DNA from: Streptomyces fructofermentans
GTDB lineage: Bacteria; Actinomycetota; Actinomycetes; Streptomycetales; Streptomycetaceae
DNA: 64,000 nucleotides
Direction: 5' to 3'
NCBI RefSeq assembly: GCF_014651055.1
Contig: NZ_BMWD01000001.1
Location: 232,350 to 296,349 of the forward strand
The notes below the pieces were generated by a model. The model ran no database searches and had not been told where the DNA came from. It was given only the letters and a program-made list of their open reading frames with translations. This document shows, in pieces, positions 7,889 to 16,824 of the stretch. Position numbers and translations under genes: made by a program. Within the stretch, counting starts at the first letter, position 1. Every line of letters starts with the position of its first letter.

Positions 7889-8590
7889 ATGACGACCCCG
7901 GACCACCCCTCCCCCGCACCGGACGCACCGGAACCCCGGTACAACGACCGGGCCTACCGGTCGCCCTCCGGAATCGCCGGCGGCGTACTGCTGCTCGCCA
8001 TCGTGTGCTGGCTCGGCATCGACGCGCTGGTCACGGGCGAGGGCCGTACCCCGTGGCTGGCGCTGGCCACGATGATCATGCTGGTGCCGCTCGTCGCCGC
8101 CTTCACCCTGCGCCCCGCCGTCTTCGCCGACGAGCGCCGGCTGCGCGTGCGCAACCCGCTGCGCGTGGTCGTGCTGCCCTGGGGAGCCGTGGAGACGTTC
8201 CGGTCCGGCTACTCCAACGAGGTCGTCGACACGGCCGGCGCCAAGTACCAGCTCTGGGCCGTGCCCGTCTCGCTGCGCGCCCGCAAGCGGGCCGCCCGCA
8301 AGGAGGCCCGCGGCGAGGCCAAGGGCGCCGCCGCGGCCCGGCGTGGCGACCCGCACCTCGGCCGGCCGGGCGAGGCGCCGGCCGTCCCGTCGCGCGACAT
8401 GGGCGCGGTGGCCACCGGACCCGTGCGCGCCCACACCGACCAGATCATGGACGAACTGCGGCAGCTCCACGAGTCACGCGCCAAGGACGCGCGGTCCCAG
8501 GGCGGGGCCACCGTGCGCTGGGCCTACGAGATCGTCGGCCCCGCGGCCGCGGGCGCCGTGCTGCTCGCGGCGCTGCTCGCGGTGGGCTGA
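7889..8590 (+). CDS. PH-domain-containing membrane protein
   Basis: A 233-residue protein with three hydrophobic segments: two near the N-terminus (about 28-49 and 56-75) and one at the C-terminus (VGPAAAGAVLLAALLAV). Between them is a bacterial PH-like domain (LRPAVFADERRLRVRNPLR, then VVLPWGAVETFRSGY), followed by a charged Arg/Lys-rich stretch. The ATG is preceded by GGGAGC. It diverges from deoC. Function unknown; proteins of this family are common in actinomycetes next to similar PH-domain genes, and another lies just downstream. Confidence 0.8.
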   Translation: MTTPDHPSPAPDAPEPRYNDRAYRSPSGIAGGVLLLAIVCWLGIDALVTGEGRTPWLALATMIMLVPLVAAFTLRPAVFADERRLRVRNPLRVVVLPWGAVETFRSGYSNEVVDTAGAKYQLWAVPVSLRARKRAARKEARGEAKGAAAARRGDPHLGRPGEAPAVPSRDMGAVATGPVRAHTDQIMDELRQLHESRAKDARSQGGATVRWAYEIVGPAAAGAVLLAALLAVG

Positions 8591-8996
8591 CGCGCGTCCG
8601 GGGCGCCGACGGTTCCGGGTCGCCCGCGCGTCCCGTGCCGGTCGCGGCGCCCACCCCGCGCCGCGACCGGTCGTCGCAGCCGCTCCCCGGGGGACGCGGC
8701 CCCGCGGGTGCACGGTCCCGCCGGCGTACGGGATCGTGAGCGGTCCGGTCGCCGGGGGCTGTGCCCGCGCGCTGGTTGCCCCGCCGACGGTGGCGGGCGG
8801 GCGGTTCCGGGGTGGTGCGGAGGGCCTCGGCTCGGACGAGTGCTCCGGCTCGGGCCGGACGTGTGTTCCCGCTTGAGGTGAACAGTCCTCGCGACCGTAC
8901 GAGAGGGTGACACCCACATCGCGGGCGGAGGCGTCCGGCGGCCGGCCCCGGCCGTCGTCGCGGCCGCCGGTGTTCCCACATGATCCAGGAGTGCAT
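8591..8996. other. Intergenic region without a recognised gene
   Basis: About 400 bases between two co-directional PH-domain genes. I see no convincing coding sequence on either strand. An AGGAG ribosome binding site for the next gene lies at its right end. The left half repeats CGCG-rich patterns but holds no clear hairpin. Confidence 0.5.
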
Positions 8997-10727
8997 GTGT
9001 CGTACGACGAGCCGCTGAGGCTGCCCGCGGCCGCGATACCCGACGGCTGCCGCGACTGGACGGCCGGACCCGCGGCCGCCTGGTCGGCCTCGCTGGCGCC
9101 CCGCTGGACCCTTCCCGCGGTACGCAGGTCGGTCGCCGCCGCCGCGACCACGTTCGCGCTCTGCGTCGGCGCCTGGGCCGTGATGCTCGGCGGACTGTGG
9201 CCGCTCGTGGCCGCCGGGTTCGCCGTCTACACGCTGTGGGTGCTCGCCCGCCCCGAGCTGGTCTGGGCCGGAGCCCCCGCGCTGCTCGTCGCGCTCGCCG
9301 TGGAGGCCCCTTCGCTGCCCTGGGCGGTGACCTTCGCCGGGGCCCTGGTCGTCGTGGTGTCCTGGACCGCCGTGGCCGTACGGCTGCGGGCCAGGGACAC
9401 CCAGCTCGAACGGGCGCTGGAGGCCGCGGGCGACGGCACCGCCCGCGTCCCGGACGAGGACGCGCCGGTGCGGCGCGGCCGGTTCCTGCGTCCGCTCGGC
9501 CTCGTGGTGCTCGCGGTCTCCGTGCTCACCGGCGCCACCGCGGGGCTGTGGGGCACGGCCGAGGACCGCGGCGGCTCCCGTGTCGTGGCCTGCTACCTCG
9601 CGGGCCTCGCCGTCACCGCGCTGGCGTCCGCGTGGCTGGGCCGCCACCGGGCCGTCGCGCTGCGCCGGGAGCCGGCGCCGGTCCTGCGGGTCCTCGTGCG
9701 CGACGACGCCCGGGGCACCACGGAGGTCTACGCGGCCGACGACACCGCCGCCGCGCGGCCCCTGTTCACCGTGGACCTGACGTCGTACGACGGTGACACC
9801 GAGGCGGCCGACGACCCCCGAGCGGCCGACGGCGGCGCCGGTGCGGCCGACACGCACGGCGACGACGAGCGCGACGACCAGCCCGCCGACCAGCGCGACG
9901 ACCAGCGCGACAAGGAGCGCGCGGAATTCGAGCGCATCCTCGACACGATCAATGACGACGTGCCGGGCCCGGTCCGCGAGGCCGTGCTCTACGGAGCGCC
10001 CTTCGACGGCGCCGAGGTCGTCCTGGTCAGCGCCGACGAGGACCCGGACCAGCCGCCGCTGACGGAGTGGTCCGCGGGACCGGTCCGCCCGCTCTCGCCG
10101 GGCGCGGGCCTGCGGAGGATCACCCGGCAGAAGGCCCGCGAGGCACGCGACCGGCAGCTCGAACGGCAGGCCAGGGAGCTCGGCGCCGGACGGCCCGCCG
10201 TGCCGGTGCGGCGCTGGAGCGCGGGCTGGCTGGACTGGCTGGCCGCGGCTCTGCTGGTGCAGTGGGGCGGCTGGATCTGCGGGGCCTGGTTCACGGAGTG
10301 GGCGATGTCCCCGTGGGAGCTGGCCCTCGCCGCGGCGATCGGCCTCTACGGGGCCGTGCGCGTCCCCCTGAAGCTCGCCTGGCGCATCACGGCCGACAGC
10401 TCCGGACTGTGGCTCACCGGGCTGCGCGCCCCCCGGCACGTCCCGTGGGACGACATCCGCTCCGTACGCCGTGAGTCCTACGAGCTGAAACTCCGCTGGC
10501 GGGACGACGACTGGGCGGTCGCCGCGCCCCGCTGGGCGTGGTTCGAGCGGCGGCGGGGCCTGACCCATCCGTACGACGCGCTCGCGGCCGAACTCACGGT
10601 CATGCGCGACGACCCCGGGCTGCGGCCCACGGGCGAGAGCAGCGGGGCCGAGCGGGGGCGTCCCCTGTGGCCGCTGGCGCTGGCGCTGGCGGTGCTGTGG
10701 GTCGGCCTGCTCGCCGTACTGTCCTGA
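8997..10727 (+). CDS. Large PH-domain-containing membrane protein
   Basis: A 576-residue multi-pass membrane protein. Hydrophobic segments occupy roughly residues 45-110 (FALCVGAWAVML, then PLVAAGFAVYTLWVLA), 180-200, 215-230, 410-460 and the extreme C-terminus (PLWPLALALAVLWVGLLAVL). A cytoplasmic acidic, low-complexity stretch (repeated DDQRD) lies near residue 300. The C-terminal third has a PH-like domain: ITADSSGLWLTGLRAPRHV, then PWDDIRSVRRESYELKL. GTG at 8997 was chosen because AGGAG lies seven bases upstream. Same direction as the smaller PH-domain gene before it. No function known. Confidence 0.78.
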   Translation: MSYDEPLRLPAAAIPDGCRDWTAGPAAAWSASLAPRWTLPAVRRSVAAAATTFALCVGAWAVMLGGLWPLVAAGFAVYTLWVLARPELVWAGAPALLVALAVEAPSLPWAVTFAGALVVVVSWTAVAVRLRARDTQLERALEAAGDGTARVPDEDAPVRRGRFLRPLGLVVLAVSVLTGATAGLWGTAEDRGGSRVVACYLAGLAVTALASAWLGRHRAVALRREPAPVLRVLVRDDARGTTEVYAADDTAAARPLFTVDLTSYDGDTEAADDPRAADGGAGAADTHGDDERDDQPADQRDDQRDKERAEFERILDTINDDVPGPVREAVLYGAPFDGAEVVLVSADEDPDQPPLTEWSAGPVRPLSPGAGLRRITRQKAREARDRQLERQARELGAGRPAVPVRRWSAGWLDWLAAALLVQWGGWICGAWFTEWAMSPWELALAAAIGLYGAVRVPLKLAWRITADSSGLWLTGLRAPRHVPWDDIRSVRRESYELKLRWRDDDWAVAAPRWAWFERRRGLTHPYDALAAELTVMRDDPGLRPTGESSGAERGRPLWPLALALAVLWVGLLAVLS

Positions 10728-11246
10728 GACCCGGCAGGGGCCGTCCGGCCGTCCCGCCTCGTGAATCGGGGCCGGACACACGGCAGTCACCCGCACCCGG
10801 GGTCCTCGCGCATCGCTGCGGGCACGCACGCGTCCCGTGGCTGATCGGCCGGCGACGGCCCCGCGCGGGGCGGTCACTCGACCGGGCCGCACCCGGGCGG
10901 TCTCCGATACCCGCTGCCCCGTACGGCCGGGCATGCGGCAGGCACCCGCCCCGGCGCGCCCGCCCGCCGCGCGGGGCGGTCACCTGCCCAGGGTCCGTAC
11001 CCGGGCGCGCCGATACCCGCAGCGCCCCGTACGGCCGGGGCGCCGACGCATGCGGCACCGGTCCGGGTGGGCGGGCGGACGTGGACGGTCCGCAGCGGCG
11101 CGTCCCGCGTCGGGCGGCTGCCCGCGCGAGCCCCGTACGGCCCGTACCGACGCGTGCGGGCCCCGGGCGGGTGGGCGCGCGCCCACCCGCGCGAGGCCCG
11201 TGCGGATTCCGGTGGACGTCACCCGTACGGGTGCGTCCGGGTGGGA
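10728..11246. other. Geneless stretch with degenerate direct repeats
   Basis: About 520 bases between convergent genes. Reading frames here are open only because of the extreme GC content; none looks like protein. The region contains a two-copy imperfect direct repeat (separate entry) and further CGTACGG-rich fragments resembling decayed copies. Confidence 0.6.
10862..11060. repeat. Imperfect tandem repeat, two units of about 106-117 bp
   Basis: CGCGCGGGGCGGTCAC occurs at 10862 and 10968. It is followed in both units, in the same order, by ACCCGGGCG, CGATACCCGC, CCCCGTACGGCCGGG and GCATGCGGCA. The offset grows from 106 to 117 bases through small insertions. It lies downstream of a convergent gene pair. 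Confidence 0.75.
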
Positions 11247-12878
11247 TCAGATGCCCGCCGCCGCCGACAGGTCGCGCTTGACCGCGGCCAGCAGGTCCGC
11301 GGCCTTGGCACGTGCCACCGGGAGGCCCGCGTGCGTGCCGACCGGCACCACGACCTCCAGGTAGCACTTCAGTTTCGGCTCGGTGCCGCTGGGCCGGACG
11401 ATGACGCGCGCGCCGTCCAGGGTGTAGCGCAGGCCGTCCGTCGGGGGCAGGCTCGGCGTCCCCTTCGTCAGGTCCTCGGCCGCCGTGACGGGCAGCCCCG
11501 CGAGCCGCGTGGGGGGCCGCTCGCGCAGCCGCCGCATCGCGTCGGAGATCACCGAGAGGTCGTCCACCCGGACCGACAGCTGGTCCGTCGCGTGCAGGCC
11601 GTGCCGCACCGCGAGGTCGTCGAGCAGGTCGAGGAGCGTGCGCCCCTCGGCCTTGAGCACGGAGGCCAGCTCGGTGATCAGGAGCGCCGCCGTGATGCCG
11701 TCCTTGTCCCGTACGCCCTCGGGGTCGACGCAGTAGCCCAGCGCCTCCTCGTAGCCGTACCGGAGGCCCTCCACCCGGGCGATCCACTTGAAGCCCGTCA
11801 GGGTCTCCTCGTACGGCAGGCCCGCGCCGGCCGCGATCCGGCCGAGCAGCGAGGACGAGACGATCGACTCCGCGAACGTGCCGCGCGCGCCCTGGCGGAC
11901 CAGGTGCTCCGCCAGCAGCGCGCCGACCTCGTCGCCGCGCAGCATGCGCCAGTCGCCGCCGTCGGGGACGGCCACGGCGCAGCGGTCGGCGTCCGGGTCG
12001 TTGGCGATGACCAGGTCCGGCCCGGTCTCGCGGGCCTTCGCGAACGCGAGGTCCATCGCGCCCGGCTCCTCCGGGTTCGGGAACGCGACCGTGGGGAAGT
12101 CCGGGTCCGGGTCGGCCTGCTCGGCGACGAGTACCGGCGCGGGGAAGCCGGCCCGCGCGAACGCCGCCGTCAGGGTCTCCCTGCCGACGCCGTGCATCGC
12201 CGTGTAGACCGTGCGGGCGGTCCGGGGGGAGTCCGCGGCCAGCACGGCGTCCGTACGCGCCAGATAGGCGTCCAGGACGCCGTCGTCGAGGGTCTGCCAG
12301 CCGGATTCGGGGCGCGGCACGTCGGCGAGGCGCGCGATCGCGGCGATCTCCGCCGCGATCTCCGCGTCGGCCGGCGGGACGATCTGGGAGCCGTCGCCCA
12401 GGTAGACCTTGTAGCCGTTGTCGCGCGGGGGGTTGTGGCTGGCCGTCACCTCGACGCCGGCCACCGCGCCCAGATGCCTTATGGCGTACGCGAGTACGGG
12501 TGTCGGCAGCGGGCGGGGGAGGAGCGCGGCGCGCAGGCCGGCGCCCGTCATGACGGCGGCCGTGTCCCGGGCGAAGTCGGCGGACTTGTGGCGGGCGTCG
12601 TAGCCGACGACCACGAGGCCGCCGGCGTGGCCCCGGGCCTTCAGGTACGCGGCGAGACCGGCGGCCGCGCGCACGACGACCGAGCGGTTCATCCGCATCG
12701 GACCCGCGCCGAGCTCGCCCCGCAGCCCCGCCGTGCCGAACTGGAGGGTGCCGCTGAAGCGTGCGGTCAGCTCCGCGACGTCCTCGGCCTCGATGAGCTT
12801 GGCGAGTTCCTCACGGGTCTCCGCGTCGGGGTCCTCGGCCAGCCACGCCTGGGCGCGTGCGATGAGTTCGTCCTGCAC
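11247..12878 (-). CDS. Phosphomannomutase/phosphopentomutase family alpha-D-phosphohexomutase
   Basis: A 543-residue mutase moving phosphate between C1 and C6 (or C5) of a sugar phosphate. The active-site phosphoserine is in VTASHNPP, the metal site in NDPDADR, sugar recognition in YEEALGY, and the phosphate-binding end in RPSGTEPKLK. Length and spacing fit the PGM2/PMM-type group, which includes phosphopentomutases. Its position next to purine nucleoside phosphorylase and near deoC suggests it converts (deoxy)ribose 1-phosphate to the 5-phosphate; this is inference from context. GTG start with GAGAGG about ten bases upstream. The gap to the upstream phosphorylase gene holds an 8-bp tandem repeat. 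Confidence 0.87.
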   Translation of the reverse strand: MQDELIARAQAWLAEDPDAETREELAKLIEAEDVAELTARFSGTLQFGTAGLRGELGAGPMRMNRSVVVRAAAGLAAYLKARGHAGGLVVVGYDARHKSADFARDTAAVMTGAGLRAALLPRPLPTPVLAYAIRHLGAVAGVEVTASHNPPRDNGYKVYLGDGSQIVPPADAEIAAEIAAIARLADVPRPESGWQTLDDGVLDAYLARTDAVLAADSPRTARTVYTAMHGVGRETLTAAFARAGFPAPVLVAEQADPDPDFPTVAFPNPEEPGAMDLAFAKARETGPDLVIANDPDADRCAVAVPDGGDWRMLRGDEVGALLAEHLVRQGARGTFAESIVSSSLLGRIAAGAGLPYEETLTGFKWIARVEGLRYGYEEALGYCVDPEGVRDKDGITAALLITELASVLKAEGRTLLDLLDDLAVRHGLHATDQLSVRVDDLSVISDAMRRLRERPPTRLAGLPVTAAEDLTKGTPSLPPTDGLRYTLDGARVIVRPSGTEPKLKCYLEVVVPVGTHAGLPVARAKAADLLAAVKRDLSAAAGI

Positions 12879-12910
12879 GTCGGGTCAACCTCTCGTTCTG
12901 TGGTCTCGTC

Positions 12911-12974
12911 GTCCCGCTGTCCCGCTGTCCCGCTGTCCCGCTGTCCCGCTGTCCCGCTGTCCCGCTGTCCCGCT
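12911..12974. repeat. Tandem repeat: eight copies of GTCCCGCT
   Basis: Eight exact, contiguous copies of an 8-bp unit, followed by a partial unit GT. The array starts about 30 bases upstream of the mutase start codon, within its probable leader. A period of eight shifts every reading frame, so it is not coding. Such arrays commonly vary in copy number between strains. Confidence 0.95.
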
Positions 12975-13194
12975 GTGCCGGGTACCCGGAATCCCCGCGC
13001 CCGCCGTCCCCGGCCGCCGCGTGCCGGGCGGAAGCGCCGGACGTCCTGCATTCCCCGTCCCCCGGGCCCCGGCATACGTACCCCGTCCCCCGTTGTCAGC
13101 TCGCCACTCGCCGCCACCCGTGTCGGCAGCGGTGCTTCCGTCCTCGAACGCCCGGCGGGGCGGGAGGGTTCCTGGGCCGGCGGCAGCGGAGGAC

Positions 13195-13219
13195 GGGAGG
13201 GCGGGAGGGCGGGAGGGGG
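13195..13219 (+). other. G-quadruplex-type motif
   Basis: Six runs of three or more G separated by single bases: GGGAGGG C GGGAGGG C GGGAGGGGG. This meets the usual G3+N1-7 rule with the shortest possible loops. It is on the strand opposite the flanking genes. Confidence 0.7.
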
Positions 13220-13356
13220 CGTGAGGGGAAGCGAGGGGAAGCGAGGGGCAGGGACGGGAGGGGGAACACGGGGAGGACGAGGGGATCGCTCGGCGGTCCA
13301 GGCGTCTCCGGGGCCCTCCCGGCACTTCCCGCCCGGTGGGAACCGCCCCGCGCTCC

Positions 13357-14187
13357 CTAGATCCGGTCCAGGACCTTGGTCAGGAGCGCGCCCATCCGGG
13401 TGGCCGAGTCGCGGCCCGCCTGGAGGACCTCCTCGTGGTTGAGGGGCTCCCCGGTCATGCCGGCGGCGAGGTTGGTCACCAGCGAGATGCCCAGCACCTC
13501 GGCGCCCGCCTCGCGCGCGGCGATGGCCTCCAGCGTGGTCGACATGCCGACCAGGTCCGCGCCGATCGCCCGGGCCATCCGGATCTCGGCGGGCGTCTCG
13601 TAGTGCGGGCCGGGGAACTGCGCGTAGACGCCCTCTTCGAGGGTCGCGTCGATCTCCTTGCACAGCGCGCGCAGCCGCGGCGAGTACAGGTCCGTCAGGT
13701 CGACGAAGTTCGCGCCGACGATCGGGGAGGCCGCCGTCAGGTTGAGGTGGTCGCTGATCAGCACCGGCTGGCCCGGACGCATGCCCTCGCGAAGACCGCC
13801 GCAGCCGTTGGTCAGCACGATGGTCTTGCAGCCGGCGGCCACGGCAGTGCGGACGCCGTGCGCGACGGCGGCCACGCCGCGGCCCTCGTAGTAGTGGGTG
13901 CGGCCGAGGAAGACGAGCGCGCGCTTGTCACCGATCTGGTACGAGCGGACCTTGCCGCCGTGGCCCTCGACCGCCGGCGGCGGGAAGCCGGGCAGCTCGG
14001 TGACCTCGAACTCCGCGGCGGGGTCGCCGAGGGCGTCCACGGCCGGTGCCCAGCCCGAGCCCATCACGAGGGCGACGTCGTGGCTGTCGGTGCCCGTGAG
14101 TTCCCGCAGGCGCGCGGCGGCGGCGTCGGCGGCGGCGTGGGGGTCGCCCTGGATGTCGTCCGGAAGAAGAGATGCGTTCACGCGCAT
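13357..14187 (-). CDS. Purine nucleoside phosphorylase
   Basis: Phosphorolytic cleavage of purine (deoxy)nucleosides to base and (deoxy)ribose 1-phosphate. At 276 residues it belongs to the trimeric PNP/MTAP class: [11 protein letters not shown] (phosphate binding), [19 protein letters not shown], the base-binding Glu in [27 protein letters not shown], and the Asn in [10 protein letters not shown]. The ATG at 14187 sits 20 bases from a palindrome identical to that before deoC, which implies co-regulation. It is followed on the same strand by the mutase that would handle its sugar phosphate product. No strong Shine-Dalgarno site is visible. Confidence 0.93.
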   Translation of the reverse strand: MRVNASLLPDDIQGDPHAAADAAAARLRELTGTDSHDVALVMGSGWAPAVDALGDPAAEFEVTELPGFPPPAVEGHGGKVRSYQIGDKRALVFLGRTHYYEGRGVAAVAHGVRTAVAAGCKTIVLTNGCGGLREGMRPGQPVLISDHLNLTAASPIVGANFVDLTDLYSPRLRALCKEIDATLEEGVYAQFPGPHYETPAEIRMARAIGADLVGMSTTLEAIAAREAGAEVLGISLVTNLAAGMTGEPLNHEEVLQAGRDSATRMGALLTKVLDRI

Positions 14188-14651
14188 GAGGGTAGCCGGT
14201 CCGGGCCTACGCGCGTAGATGGTGATGGTCACTGCTTTGCGATCGTTGTCTTGTCGTTTCCGCCGGACGAGGGCGGCCGGGGTGCGCGCGACCGGGTCCG
14301 GACCGGGCGGGACAGGGGGCCGCGCGGGTCCGGGCGGACTGTCCGCGCGAGCCGGCCGGGGGCTCGGACCGGGCGTGGCGGTCCTTGGCGGTGTTCGCCC
14401 CGCGGTGGTCCTCCGCGGTGTCCGGGATTCCCCCGGCGGTGGCGGAGGGAGCGGCGGGAGCGGTGACGGGCGGACGCGGTCGGGGCGGTGGCGGACACGG
14501 TCCGTGGAGGCCGAGGCCGAGGCCGTGGCCGTGGAGGCGCGCGGAGGCCGTCCGTGGCGTGCGGCGGGCTGGGGCGGGCAGCGGCGGTCGGGGTCGTGAG
14601 CGGGCCGCTGTCCGCCGGCTCCGGGCTGAGCGTGCCCGCGCCGGGGCACGC
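14188..14651. other. Intergenic region upstream of purine nucleoside phosphorylase
   Basis: About 460 bases holding the palindromic operator at its left end, and a run of GAGGCC/GTGGCC hexamer repeats near 14505-14545. A terminator hairpin for the upstream cyclotransferase-like gene lies at its right end. Several open frames exist but none resembles a protein. Confidence 0.55.
14207..14218. promoter_or_regulatory. Palindromic operator upstream of purine nucleoside phosphorylase
   Basis: CTACGCGCGTAG, identical to the site at 7796-7807 and likewise 19 bases before the start codon. Flanking bases differ (GGC/ATGG here, ATAT/CTG there), so only the 12-mer is conserved. That fits a protein binding site better than a duplicated segment. 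Confidence 0.7.
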
Positions 14652-14656
14652 TCAGC
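14625..14656 (-). terminator. Terminator hairpin of the cyclotransferase-like gene
   Basis: GCTGAGCGTGCCC pairs perfectly with GGGCACGCTCAGC around a six-base loop. It overlaps the stop codon of the gene at 14652. Confidence 0.8.
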
Positions 14657-15089
14657 AGGGGCGCTTGCGCAGCTCCATCACGTAGTCGTGCGGGGCCCCG
14701 GCCGATTCCGCCGCGTCCGCGATCTCGCCGAGGTAGCGGGCCGAGGGCAGGCCGCCCTCGTACCCGTTGAGGACGTACACCCAGGCCGGCTCCTCGCCCT
14801 CCAGGGTCTGGACCCGTACGCGCATCCGCCGGTAGATGTCGAGGCCGACACCCTCCCAGCGGTCCATGGACTCCTCGTCCGGCGGCGCGATGTCGTAGAG
14901 GGCCACGAAGACCTGCGAGCGCGGGGCCTCGACGATGGTCGCCAGCGCGCCCTCCCAGCCCATGTGCTCCCCGGCGAACGTCAGCCGCCAGCCGGTGAGC
15001 CACCCCGTGGCGCGCAGCGGCGAGTGGGGGGCGCGGCGCGTCATGAGCCGCGGGTCGAGATTGCCGGCGTACGCGGCGTAGAGCGACAT
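14652..15089 (-). CDS. Gamma-glutamylcyclotransferase-like protein
   Basis: A 145-residue protein with the N-terminal signature [18 protein letters not shown], which fits the YxxYGSN-type substrate loop of the gamma-glutamylcyclotransferase/AIG2-like fold. [20 protein letters not shown] and VFVALYDI follow, as in that fold. The likely role is turnover of gamma-glutamyl compounds, but the family is functionally diverse. The ATG at 15089 was chosen so that the protein begins at the conserved beta strand. It diverges from the flavoprotein gene. Confidence 0.75.
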   Translation of the reverse strand: MSLYAAYAGNLDPRLMTRRAPHSPLRATGWLTGWRLTFAGEHMGWEGALATIVEAPRSQVFVALYDIAPPDEESMDRWEGVGLDIYRRMRVRVQTLEGEEPAWVYVLNGYEGGLPSARYLGEIADAAESAGAPHDYVMELRKRPC

Positions 15090-15208
15090 GGGACCGAGGG
15101 TACGGCAGCGGACGCACGCGCCTCTCCGGCAACGGGAGCACCGCGACGGACCGTCCGCCGCACCCGCGCGCGGGCCCCGGGCTGAAGCACCTTGAAGCGT
15201 GCGGGACA

Positions 15209-16657
15209 ATGGAGTACGTGACTCGGATCGTGATCATTGGCGGCGGACCCGGCGGATACGAGGCGGCCCTGGTGGCCGCCCAGCTCGGCGCGGAGGTGAC
15301 CGTCGTCGACTGCGACGGCCTGGGCGGGGCGTCGGTGCTCACCGACTGCGTCCCGTCGAAGACCCTGATCGCGACGGCGGAGGTGATGACCACCTTCGAC
15401 TCGTCCTACGAAGAGCTCGGGATCATCGTCGCCGACGACACCCCGCACCTCGACACTCCGGCGCGGGTCGTCGGCGTCGACCTCGGCAAGGTCAACCGCC
15501 GTGTGAAGCGGCTCGCGCTCGCCCAGTCGCACGACATCACGGCCTCCGTCACCCGCGCGGGCGCCCGCGTGCTGCGCGGCCGGGGACGTCTCGACGGCCG
15601 GCAGGCCATGGACGGCTCGCGCAAGGTCGTCGTGCGCGCCGCGGACGGCAGCGAGGAGACCCTCGTCGCGGACGCCGTGCTCATCGCCACCGGCGGGCAC
15701 CCCCGCGAGCTGGCCGACGCGCAGCCCGACGGCGAGCGCATCCTGAACTGGACCCAGGTGTACGACCTGGACGAGCTGCCCGAGGAACTCATCGTGGTCG
15801 GCTCCGGTGTCACCGGCGCCGAGTTCGCCGGCGCCTACCAGGCGCTCGGCTCGCGGGTCACGCTCGTCTCCAGCCGCGACCGCGTGCTGCCGGGCGAGGA
15901 CCCAGACGCGGCGGCCGTGCTGGAGGACGTCTTCCGGCGGCGCGGCATGAACGTCATGGCCCGCTCGCGCGCCGAGTCCGCCAAGCGCGTCGGCGACCGG
16001 GTCGAGGTGACGCTCTCGGACGGCCGCGTCATCACCGGCTCGCACTGCCTCATGGCGGTCGGCGCCATCCCGAACAGCGACGGCATGGGCCTGGAGGAGG
16101 CCGGCGTCAAGGTCCGGGACTCCGGTCACATCTGGACCGACAAGGTGTCCAGGACGACGGCCCCCGGCGTGTACGCGGCCGGTGACGTGACCGGCGTCTT
16201 CGCGCTGGCCTCGGTCGCCGCGATGCAGGGCCGCATCGCCATGTACCACTTCCTCGGCGACGCGGTCGCCCCGCTCAACCTCAAGACGGTGTCGTCGAAC
16301 GTCTTCACCGACCCCGAGATCGCCACCGTCGGCTACTCCCAGGCGGACGTCGACGCGGGCAAGATCGACGCCCGGGTGGTGAAGCTGCCGCTGCTGCGCA
16401 ACCCGCGCGCCAAGATGCAGGGCATCCGGGACGGCTTCGTCAAGATCTTCTGCCGGCCGGGCACGGGGATCGTCGTCGGCGGTGTCGTGGTCTCGCCGCG
16501 GGCCTCGGAACTGATCCACCCGATCTCGATCGCGGTCGACAACAACCTGACCGTCGAACAGATCGCGAACGCGTTCACCGTCTATCCGTCCCTGTCGGGG
16601 TCGATCGCCGAGGTGGCGCGGCAGCTCCACACGCGCAAGACCGCGGGCGACGCCTGA
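15209..16657 (+). CDS. lpdA: LpdA-type flavoprotein disulfide reductase family, probable NAD(P)H:quinone reductase
   Basis: FAD-dependent oxidoreductase of 482 residues, closely resembling M. tuberculosis LpdA (Rv3303c), which reduces quinones and is not a lipoamide dehydrogenase. FAD motif [15 protein letters not shown] motif [14 protein letters not shown], second FAD motif [10 protein letters not shown]. Only one Cys of the usual redox pair remains ([13 protein letters not shown]), so classical disulfide chemistry is unlikely. The C-terminal dimerisation domain lacks the His-Glu pair of true lipoamide dehydrogenases, having VYPSLSGSI instead. Start ambiguous: ATG 15209 or GTG 15218, the latter matching the mycobacterial N-terminus. 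Confidence 0.88.
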   Translation: MEYVTRIVIIGGGPGGYEAALVAAQLGAEVTVVDCDGLGGASVLTDCVPSKTLIATAEVMTTFDSSYEELGIIVADDTPHLDTPARVVGVDLGKVNRRVKRLALAQSHDITASVTRAGARVLRGRGRLDGRQAMDGSRKVVVRAADGSEETLVADAVLIATGGHPRELADAQPDGERILNWTQVYDLDELPEELIVVGSGVTGAEFAGAYQALGSRVTLVSSRDRVLPGEDPDAAAVLEDVFRRRGMNVMARSRAESAKRVGDRVEVTLSDGRVITGSHCLMAVGAIPNSDGMGLEEAGVKVRDSGHIWTDKVSRTTAPGVYAAGDVTGVFALASVAAMQGRIAMYHFLGDAVAPLNLKTVSSNVFTDPEIATVGYSQADVDAGKIDARVVKLPLLRNPRAKMQGIRDGFVKIFCRPGTGIVVGGVVVSPRASELIHPISIAVDNNLTVEQIANAFTVYPSLSGSIAEVARQLHTRKTAGDA

Positions 16658-16689
16658 CGGCGAAAGGCGATTTCCCGCTGGTCACAGGG

Positions 16690-16766
16690 AGTTGCTGCCC
16701 ATTCGCACGGCATAGGCGGCCTGGATAGGCACGTATACCACTCCACCCCATGCCGTGCGAACAACT
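16690..16766. repeat. Long inverted repeat between lpdA and deoR-type gene
   Basis: Perfect 12-bp arms TTCGCACGGCAT (16702-16713) and ATGCCGTGCGAA (16750-16761) around a 36-base centre. A second matching pair, AGTTG and CAACT, lies outside them across an asymmetric seven-base bulge. The structure lies 33 bases after the lpdA stop and about 60 before the regulator start. It could end the lpdA transcript or be an operator. Confidence 0.7.
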
Positions 16767-16824
16767 TCTGTTATTCGGCGCAAACTGCTGAAAGCAGACG
16801 GTCGTTGGGGTTACTGTCAGTTTC

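Larger units (their letters stand above)
12879..13356. other. Geneless stretch with tandem repeat and G-runs
   Basis: About 480 bases between the phosphorylase and mutase genes, both on the minus strand. It holds an 8-bp tandem repeat and a strong G-quadruplex-type motif (separate entries), then further GAGGGGAAGC repeats to about 13280. No coding sequence seen. Confidence 0.6.

Noticed and set aside
10600..11787. Open frames on both strands through the repeat region
   Set aside because: No start signal or domain; they run into known genes in wrong frames and vary with the imperfect repeats.
12911..12974. Coding repeat
   Set aside because: The 8-bp period changes frame at every copy and the array sits between genes.
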